From: Patescibacteria group bacterium
GTDB lineage: Bacteria; Patescibacteriota; Minisyncoccia; Phycocordibacterales; UBA12079
Length of the DNA stretch: 45,995 bases
NCBI GenBank assembly: GCA_018817595.1
Contig: JAHITU010000002.1
Location: 1-45,995 of the forward strand
Direction of reading: 5' to 3'
Below are positions 1-7,900 of this stretch, piece after piece. The translations under genes were made by a program, and so were the position numbers. The notes beneath the pieces were generated by a model that worked only from the letters and a program-made list of their open reading frames with translations, was not told where the DNA came from and did not search any database. Position 1 is the stretch's first letter. The number at the start of each line of letters is the position of its first letter.

Positions 1-325
1 ATTGAAAAGAATATTCAAGCAAATAGCCAAATGGAAAAAATTAAATATACTAGCGTGGCATGTAGGAGATGAACATATACATCTCTATCTCTCTATCCCT
101 CCTAAATATTCAGTTTCCTACACTATGAATATTATGAAAGGAAAATCATCAGCTTGGATAAAAAAGAAAACTAAAAAGTTCCCCAAAGGTACCCTTTGGA
201 ATAGAGGTTACTTTGTTACTACCACAGGTCTAAATGAATACGCAGTTAAACAATACATAGAAAATCAATCACACCATCAGGTAGAACTTATACAAAAATC
301 TCTTTTCCAACATATCGTGGGATAA
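1..325 (+). CDS. tnpA: IS200/IS605-family transposase TnpA, 3' portion (partial at window start)
   Basis: This is the C-terminal part of a small single-strand transposase of the Y1 HUH family, which cuts and joins IS ends as ssDNA through a phosphotyrosine link. The HUH metal-binding pair is in DEHIHLYL and the likely catalytic tyrosine is in the helix reading KQYIENQ. The stop is at 323-325. The missing N-terminus is at the other end of the window (45736-45995). The two parts share 141 identical bases in the same frame and together give a 147-residue protein, the usual length for TnpA of this family. No tnpB-like gene is adjacent, so it is an IS200-type, tnpA-only element. Confidence 0.9.
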   Translation, partial: LKRIFKQIAKWKKLNILAWHVGDEHIHLYLSIPPKYSVSYTMNIMKGKSSAWIKKKTKKFPKGTLWNRGYFVTTTGLNEYAVKQYIENQSHHQVELIQKSLFQHIVG

Positions 326-373
326 ATGCACGAAGTGCATAGGATAGAAACCACCAGCGTAGCTGGTGGTTTT
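326..373 (+). mobile_element. Right end of the IS200-like element (two hairpins)
   Basis: Directly after the tnpA stop come a 6-bp hairpin (326-331 with 335-340, loop GAA) and an 11-bp hairpin (348-358 with 362-372, loop GTA) whose core is ACCACCAGC/GCTGGTGGT. Subterminal hairpins are what TnpA of this family recognises at its ends. A related ACCACCGGC hairpin lies at the left end (45631-45648). The exact cleavage site is not resolved. Confidence 0.7.
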
Positions 374-420
374 CATTTAGGCTTAATAGTAAATTAATCA
401 GGCTGTTTTCGCAAAACTCT

Positions 421-516
421 CTCTGGATCGCTTTGTCGTTTCACTGCGCTTCACTCCCACGCCTGAGGCGGACAAGCTCGTGAAGACGGACAGTGGCTCT
501 GCCACTGTCTCTGCGA
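421..516. repeat. Dispersed REP-like palindromic repeat, copy 1
   Basis: This is a degenerate member of the family with arms CTGGATCGCTTTGTCG and GTCTCTGCGA. The copy-specific palindrome GACAGTGGC-tct-GCCACTGTC sits next to the right arm. It abuts the hairpin element that begins at 517. An unlikely 60-codon minus-strand reading frame covers it and is ignored. Confidence 0.6.
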
Positions 517-607
517 CCCAGCACTTTGTTAAATTATATGATGAAGTATAAAAAAATATAAATAGTAATTTTATAAACAAAATTAGTATTTATATCAAAG
601 TGCTGGG
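517..607. repeat. 91-bp hairpin element (MITE-like), copy A
   Basis: It is bounded by CCCAGCACTTTG and its inverse complement CAAAGTGCTGGG, with an AT-rich interior that is poorly conserved. Two further copies lie at 11532-11622 and 11819-11913. All three follow directly after a TCTGCGA or CTTTGCRA motif. The downstream flank GTCTAGAAATTT resembles the right arm of the REP-like family. From 608 to 817 I see only AT-rich DNA without a gene. Confidence 0.65.
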
Positions 608-817
608 GAAACAGTCTAGAAATTTTTAAAACAATTAAATTCTTTATAATTTAAATATTTAAGTTTTTAATTAAAAACCATTTTAAATAATATTAAAACT
701 AGCAAGTAATTACTAGCTAATTTATCATTTTCAGCCTGATTAATTTACCATTAAGTAAGCCTAAACTTATCCACAGTAGATCTATTTATCATTAGAAGTT
801 ATTTAAATTATAATAAA

Positions 818-844
818 AAAAGTAGGGGTGCTACCCCTACTTTT
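818..844. repeat. RAYT-associated palindrome, copy 1 (upstream)
   Basis: Core GTAGGGGTGCTACCCCTAC, extended by four A-T pairs to a 12-bp stem with a GCT loop. It ends 32 bp before the RAYT gene. Its A/T flanks also make it a possible terminator for transcription from upstream. Confidence 0.8.
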
Positions 845-876
845 AAAAACCTTGTTAATTTTTATGAAAATAAATT

Positions 877-1635
877 ATGAGAAAGAAAATATCTTATTTT
901 AAAAATGAATATTATCACATTTATAATCGAGGGGTAGACAAAAGAATAATTTTTGAAGATCTTTTTGATTTGTTAAGATTTTATCAATCTATGCAAGAAT
1001 TTAATTCCATAGAACCCATAGGATCTATCTATATAAATCGAAATATTCACAAAAAATACAAAAGTAGGGGTGCTACCCCTACAGATGAAGAAGACGATCG
1101 TTTGGTGGAGATTATAGCTTTTTGCCTGAATCCAAATCATTATCATCTTATTTTAACCCCGCTAGTTGAAGGAGGAATTAGTGAATTTATGAGAAGATTA
1201 AATAGCGGTTATACTTCTTACTTCAATCAAAAATATAAAAGAGTTGGCGCTTTATTTCAAGGGACTTTTAAATCAGTCTATATTGATTCTGATTCATATT
1301 TAAAGTTTTTGAGCGTTTACATAAATCTAAATTTTGATGTCCATAGAAAATTTCAAAATATGAAAGACAAAAACGGAAAACCAAAAAAACTATTTTATCG
1401 TTCAAGCTGGGGTGAATACACAAAGGCTAAAATTATCAAAGGAAAATTAGGAGAAGAAAATCAAGTAATTAATAATGAAAATGATATTTGTGATAAATCA
1501 ATGATTTTAAGCCATTTTGATTCAGTAGGTGATTATAAAAAATTCGCTATGGAATCTCTAAAAAATATACAAGCTAAAAGATACAAAGACGAAGAAGTTA
1601 TTAAAAACAATTTTTCAATAGGAAAGAAGTTTTAA
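877..1635 (+). CDS. REP-associated tyrosine transposase (RAYT), Y1_Tnp family
   Basis: A 252-residue Y1 HUH transposase of the RAYT branch. RAYTs are single-copy relatives of IS200 TnpA thought to spread REP palindromes. The start reads FKNEYYHIYNRGVDKR, the HUH motif is in NPNHYHLIL, and the block GALFQGTFKSVYI followed by LSVYINLNFDVHR corresponds to the family's G-LFQGRFKS and Y.HLNPV regions. One palindrome lies upstream of the gene and two downstream, as expected for a RAYT locus. Another copy is inside the reading frame and encodes SRGATPT at about residues 63-69. The C-terminal 80 residues are lysine-rich and not recognised. The call is secure at family level, but activity is not known. 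Confidence 0.88.
   Translation: MRKKISYFKNEYYHIYNRGVDKRIIFEDLFDLLRFYQSMQEFNSIEPIGSIYINRNIHKKYKSRGATPTDEEDDRLVEIIAFCLNPNHYHLILTPLVEGGISEFMRRLNSGYTSYFNQKYKRVGALFQGTFKSVYIDSDSYLKFLSVYINLNFDVHRKFQNMKDKNGKPKKLFYRSSWGEYTKAKIIKGKLGEENQVINNENDICDKSMILSHFDSVGDYKKFAMESLKNIQAKRYKDEEVIKNNFSIGKKF
1064..1082. repeat. RAYT-associated palindrome, copy 2, in frame inside the RAYT gene
   Basis: The identical 19-bp core GTAGGGGTGCTACCCCTAC occurs within the coding sequence. It lies between the N-terminal domain and the strand leading to the HUH motif. The frame stays open. Confidence 0.85.
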
Positions 1636-1661
1636 AAAGTAGGGGTGCTACCCCTACTTTT
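1635..1661. repeat. RAYT-associated palindrome, copy 3 (overlaps stop codon)
   Basis: A 12-bp stem with GCT loop begins at the last base of the RAYT stop codon and ends in TTTT. It may also act as the terminator of the gene. Confidence 0.8.
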
Positions 1662-1722
1662 CTAAAATTTATTCATGATACTTCTATTTATTGATTTATC
1701 ATTAATGGTTATTGAATCATAA

Positions 1723-1753
1723 AAAAAAGTAGGGGTAGCACCCCTACTTTTTT
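1723..1753. repeat. RAYT-associated palindrome, copy 4 (inverted)
   Basis: A 14-bp stem whose loop is AGC, so this copy is in the opposite orientation to copies 1-3. Copies 3 and 4 form an inverted pair about 62 bp apart, the arrangement called a REPIN. Its left flank resembles the left flank of copy 1. Confidence 0.8.
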
Positions 1754-1854
1754 AAAATTTGGGGAATATTTAGTTAAATTTCTCACTTCTTATTTTAATT
1801 CAAAATGTTTATTTAAAGCCCTAAAATATAACCTTTTTTTATCCACAGTCTTGT

Positions 1855-1883
1855 TCAAAAATCCTTTTAAAATAAGGTATAAT
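1855..1883 (+). promoter_or_regulatory. Candidate promoter for the giant fibre gene
   Basis: TTCAAA (1855-1860), 17-bp spacer, TATAAT (1878-1883). The start codon is 95 bp downstream. The leader shows no clear Shine-Dalgarno sequence. Confidence 0.5.
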
Positions 1884-1978
1884 GTTGTCTAAGAAGGTAA
1901 AAAGAAATTCAAAAAGTTTAAGGACTTGATATCACCCTAAAACTCTTTATATTTCTTGCAAAAAGACCATTTTTTAAA

Positions 1979-4900
1979 ATGTTTAAAAGAACTTTTTTAG
2001 ATAAAAAAACAAAAGCATCAAAGCTATTCAAACCTTGTTTGGGTACTTTTGTTATTTCTATTTTTTTAATCACTCTAATCTCATCTCCTTTTAGATTCAC
2101 ATTAGCTGATGAAATCAACCCAGAAAACGAAAACAAAGTTTTAACAACCATAAACGAAACAGCTAATTTTGTTTATTCTTTCATTAATTCAATTTTCAAA
2201 AAACAAAAAACTACCGACGAAATAATAACAAAAGATTTAACTCCAATAATTCCTGCAGATAAAGGAGACAAAACAGAATTAAATTTAATCACAACACAAG
2301 AAACCCAAGAAACTCCAACCTCAACAATTCCTACAGAAACTGCAACTACTCCCACAGCAACCAATCTTCTTCAACCATTCATCGTTACCACTTCAGGAAT
2401 CACAGAAGCAGAATTCACTAGAAGAATAAATATTTTAGAAAATTCTTTAAAAGCAGAAATTTACAGAATGGCATCACAACTTGCTCCGACTGGTTCAATC
2501 ACACCAGAGAGCAATTTTCAAGCCATTGCTCTAAGTCAAATAATCGATAACTTAGATTTAGTAACTATTTCCAGAGCTACCATCACAGGTTCTACTTTCA
2601 CTGGCTCACAAGCTACAATCACAAACCTAGCCTCAACAGATTTAACCACTACAAATTTAACTGTTTCCGGTATAAATAATTTCAACGGAATTACAAATCT
2701 TTCAAATGCTTCCTCTACTCAATTAACAGTTTCCGATAAATTATGGTTAGGAAATCTATTAACTACAGGTAATACAATTTCAGCCACTAACGACAGTGGT
2801 CTAGCTCTTTATGATAATGCCAGCAACGGAATTTTTATAGAAGATGGAGGAAATATTGGTATAGGATCAACTTCACCAGCACAAAAACTTTCAGTAGATG
2901 GAAATACCTATATCACAGGAGGGTTAGGAGTTGGTGTTACTACAACCACAGCGGGAGCGATAGAAACAAGTGGAAATGTAATAGTTGGAGGAGATTTGCA
3001 GGTTTCAGGAGATTCAATGGTAATCGGAGATACTATTTCAGATACTTTAGTAATTAATTCTTCTATCAATTCAAATCTTATTCCAGATTTAAACGCAATG
3101 AGAGACATGGGATCTCCAGCTTATTATTGGGATGATATCTATACTGATGCCCTTTATGTAAATAATTTATCAGCTGCTTCTACTACTATCTCAGGAACTC
3201 AATCTTCTCTCTTTACTATCAATTCAGATAATTCAACTTTAGATACTGAAGACATGGATCTAGTATTTTTCAGAGGAACAGTGGTTCCGAATGCTTTAAT
3301 TTCTTGGAATTCAGGGTTAGAAAAATTTGATTTCAATCAACCAGTATTTTTCCAAAATGACTCATCCACAACCACTGTGCCGTCCTTAGAGGTTCGAGCC
3401 AAAGCAGGACAAACAGCTGATGTTTTAAAAATTTCTGATAGTACTGGTGCTAGTTATTTGAATATTGATTCTAATGGAAAAGTCGGTATAGGAACAACTA
3501 CTCTCACTAAACAATTAAATCTTTCAGGAGGCTTCTATGTTGGGGGAACAGGGACTTCTACCATTGAAAATAATCTACAAGTTAATGGACAAATTCAGAT
3601 TGGAACAGGTACAGCTTACCTTACTGCTAATGAATTAAGTACTACTGGAGATTTTACAATTTCTACTCAATCAGAAGATAGCCATTTAACTTTACAATCA
3701 ATGGGAAGAGTGGGAGTAGCTACTTCCACTCCTTGGGGAGTTTTATCAGTAGAACATAATGGATCAAATGCTGGTATGCCCGTGATGGTAATTTCTGATG
3801 AAGGAGCTTCCAATGCTAGTCTTATGGTTGATTGGTTAGGTAATACCGGAGTGGGAACAAACAACCCCAGCTCTCTATTCCATGTAGGTTCATCAACCCC
3901 AACCTATTTATCTGGTTATCGAGATGCCTTCTTTTCTGGAGATGTTGAAATAGATGGTAATACTTATTTTAATGGGGCAACAAATTTCTCAAGCGCCTCT
4001 TCTACACAATTAACAGTCTCAGACAAATCTTGGCTAGGTAATTTACTAACTACAAGCAACACAATTTCAGCCACCAACGACAGTGGCGTGGCTATTTATG
4101 ATAATGCCAGCAACGGAATCTTTGTCCAAGACGGTGGCAACATCGGAATTGGGACAACCTCACCCTTCGCTAAACTCTCAGTCAAAGGAGCAGGCACAAC
4201 CACCGGCATAAACTTTCAAACCACTAACTCAAGTGATACACCACTTGTGACTGTTTTGGATTCGGGAAATGTTGGGATTGGGACGACGGCACCGGGAGGA
4301 AAACTTCAAGTATATTCTGCTAACGATGTGGATGCTATTAGCGTTCGTTCTGGTTCAAGTGGTTCATACGCAGGTTATAGTATCGGTCGTACTTCAATCG
4401 AAGGTTATCTTGGTATAGTCGCTAATACGAATAATTTTCTTACTGGTGCAGAAACTGGCAATCTTGTTTTGAAGTCAGGATCGAGCAAATTATTATTAGG
4501 AACTGGTAACTCTATAGTTATGACGATAAATAGCTCAAGCAACGTCGGGATTGGAACGACGGCACCTTCCCAACAACTTGAAATCACCGGCGACTTCGAA
4601 ATGCCCAATACCACCTTTGCCGATCAATCAGGAATAATCTACAAAGGCTCAACTCCTTTTATACATAATTTTAATTATGGATTAAATAGTGGTGGAGTGA
4701 CAACTTTAGGAAAAAATCTTTTTATTGGAGAAGGTGCTGGAAATTTGACTATGGGTTCTATTGCAACAATAGAAAATCATAGTAGTGGTAATATCGGTAT
4801 GGGTTTTAACGTTTTGAGACTACTCACTAATGGATTTAATAATACAGTCATTGGTAATTCTGCTGGAATTAATACTACTACTGGAGCGAATAATGTTTTT

Positions 4901-7900
4901 ATTGGTGAACAATCAGGTCTCAATAATACTTCCGGTCAAAGTAATGTTTTTGTCGGAGGTCGTTCTGGTTTTAGTAATACAACTGGTTTTTCAAATACTG
5001 GTGTGGGTTATGATGCTGGTTATGGACTTACTACGGCAAGAGACAATACCTATTTAGGAAATGGGGCTGGTAAATCAAACAATACAGGAGGATACAACGT
5101 GGTTATAGGAAAGAATGCTGGGGGTAGTAGTTATGGAGGGAAAACTTATGATTCAAACACTTTAATTGGTTACAATTCAGGATATGTATTAGATGGTGGA
5201 AACAATAATACTTTCTTGGGTTATCAGACTGGGAATTCTGTAACCTCAGGAGATTCTAATATTTTAATCGGTTATGATATTGACACTCCTGCAGTTGATA
5301 CTTCTAATCACTTAAACATCGGAAATACAATTTATGGGGATTTAAGCTCAGGCAACGTCGGAATTGGAACAATATCTCCTTTTGAAAAATTACATGTTGA
5401 AGGGAATATTTCACTCGGGGATACTGTCGGGAAAGAAGTTATACTTTTTGATGGTGTGGGATCTGATAATTACGGAATAGGAACAGAACAATATAATGGT
5501 CTTTGGTATACCAATATTTATGGTGGAACTAATGCAGGTATTTCTTTTAGAACTGCGGGACCTTCTGGAACAGTTTTGGCTGTGATAAAAAATTCAGGCA
5601 ACGTCGGAATCGGAACAACCTCCCCTCAATCTCTCCTACACCTAGGAGGAACACCGGGGGCTTTGAGTAGTGGTTTGACTTTTGGTGATGGAGATACTGG
5701 GTTTTATGAGGCTGCTGACGATAATCTTTATGTTACCATTGCAGGAGCTAGAAGGGGTTATTTTGGAGTGAGTGGATTTTTTGGTAATAATAATGATGCC
5801 TTTGGTCTTATGGATGAAGCATCTAGTGGGACTAATCCTACTATTATACCTCAGAAGCTTGATTTCGATACTGGTATCGGCCGAGCCGATGCCGACCAAC
5901 TCTCCCTAATCGCAGGAGGAGTAGAAGGACACAGAATTTCAGAAGATGCTGGAGTTATTACACATAGCTTGTCTGGCAACGTCGGAATCGGAACAACCTC
6001 ACCCTTCGCCAAACTCTCAGTTAAAGGAGCAGGCACAACCACCGGCATAAACTTTCAAACCACTGACTCAGCTGATAGTCCTTTGGTGACTGTTTTGGAT
6101 TCGGGGAATGTGGGGATTGGGACGGCGAGTCCGGGGAGTAGTTTAGAAATTGCTAAAAATGGAGAACCAGAGATTCGCTTAGTAAGAACAACCGATCCAC
6201 CAGTCAATGGTCTAATTTCTGCAAGTATTGGCTCTTATGTTACAGGAGGTGGTATAAATCGCAATAATGGATATATTCGTTTTATAGAAAGAAGCGCTAG
6301 CACAATACCCATTACTGATTTAGCTTTTGGGTTGGCAACGTTTAATAATCAATTACCATATGAGGTAATGAGAATAGCAAACACCGGCAACGTTGGAATC
6401 GGAACTACCTCCCCTCAATCTCTCCTACACCTAGGAGGAACACCGGGGGCTTTGAGTAGTGGTTTGACTTTTGGTGATGGAGATACTGGGTTTTATGAGA
6501 GTGCGGATGATAGGATATATATATCGATCAATGGAGCATTAAGAGCCGGTTTTACCTCTAATGCAATTTTTGCTGGAACCAATATAGATGGAAATCCAGC
6601 GATGATGTCTGAAGTTTCTTCCCCAAGTAATCCTGTTTTTGTTTTTGCTGGAGATGTGGACACAGGTCTAGGCTCCGCAGCCGCAGACCAGCTCTCCCTA
6701 ATCGCAGGAGCGAAAGAAATCGCTAGACTGACAGAAAATACAACAGAACAATTTATTATTAATCCACAAGCAGATTTAACAGGAACAGCCGCTGCTCCGA
6801 GTCTGGCTTTTGGAGATGGGGATACTGGGTTTTATGAGAGTGCGGATGATATAATGTATGTAGGTGTAGGTGGCACTAATAAAATGTTTTGGAATAATGT
6901 TGTTTTTAGTGGGACAAGTTTAACTTCACCTCAAATATCATACACAGGAGCTAGTGCTACTGTCCCTGTATTTTCTTATGCTTTTGATGGGGATACAGGA
7001 ATAGGAAGAGCAGCCGCAGACCAACTCTCTCTAATCGCAGGAGGAGTAGAAGGACACAGAATTTCAGAAGATGCTGGAGTTATTACACATAGCTTGTCTG
7101 GCAACGTCGGAATTGGGACGACGAATCCAATTACACCCCTTCATGTTGGCTATAACGGAAGTGGAAGCATTGCTACTTTTGCAAGAACAGATGCAGCTCC
7201 TTCTTCTTTAGAACTAAGTAATGCAAGTGGTATTTTTAATTTTAATTACACCGGCGGTAGCGGTGGTCTTCGTTGGCAATTAGGGGGTGTAAGTAAATTA
7301 ACGTTAGATGCGAGTGGCAACATCGGAATTGGAACAACCTCACCCTTCGCCAAACTCTCCGTCAAAGGAGCAGGCACAACCACCGGCATAAACTTTCAAA
7401 CCACTAACTCAAGTGATACACCACTTGTGACTGTTTTGGATTCGGGAAATGTTGGGATTGGGACGGATAGCCCTAATAATAAGATACAAGTTCAAGATTT
7501 AATTAATTTTGATGATACCTTACAAAATACTTCTTTAGGTAAAAATGCCGGAAATTTAGGACAGTACAATTCATTCATTGGTTATGAAGCAGGGAAAAAT
7601 ATTACTTCTAGTTGGAATACTGGGGTTGGCTGGAAAGCTCTTATGTCAGCAACAAATGCGGAAAGAAATAGTGCTTTTGGTTATTATTCTTTATTCTCTA
7701 ATTCTTCTGGCTCAAGAAATGCTAGTTTTGGCTATGTTGCTTTATCTAGTAATACTACTGGGAATTACAATACAGCTTTTGGTTCAAATGCTTTAACTTA
7801 TAATCAGACTGGTTCTTCAAATGTTGCTATTGGTCAAGAGGCTGGAAGTGGTAGCACTGGAGCATCTAATATTTCAAATAATGTTTTTATTGGAAATGCC

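Noticed and set aside
398-580. Minus-strand frame of 60 codons near the left end
   Set aside because: It covers a REP-like repeat and half of the 91-bp hairpin element, without protein-like sequence or start signals.
767-1847. Two perfect DnaA boxes (TTATCCACA at 767-775 and 1839-1847) as a replication origin
   Set aside because: Only two boxes about 1 kb apart, with a RAYT gene between them and no dnaA or dnaN nearby. Both lie in similar flanks of the RAYT palindromes, so they are better explained as part of the repeat flank.
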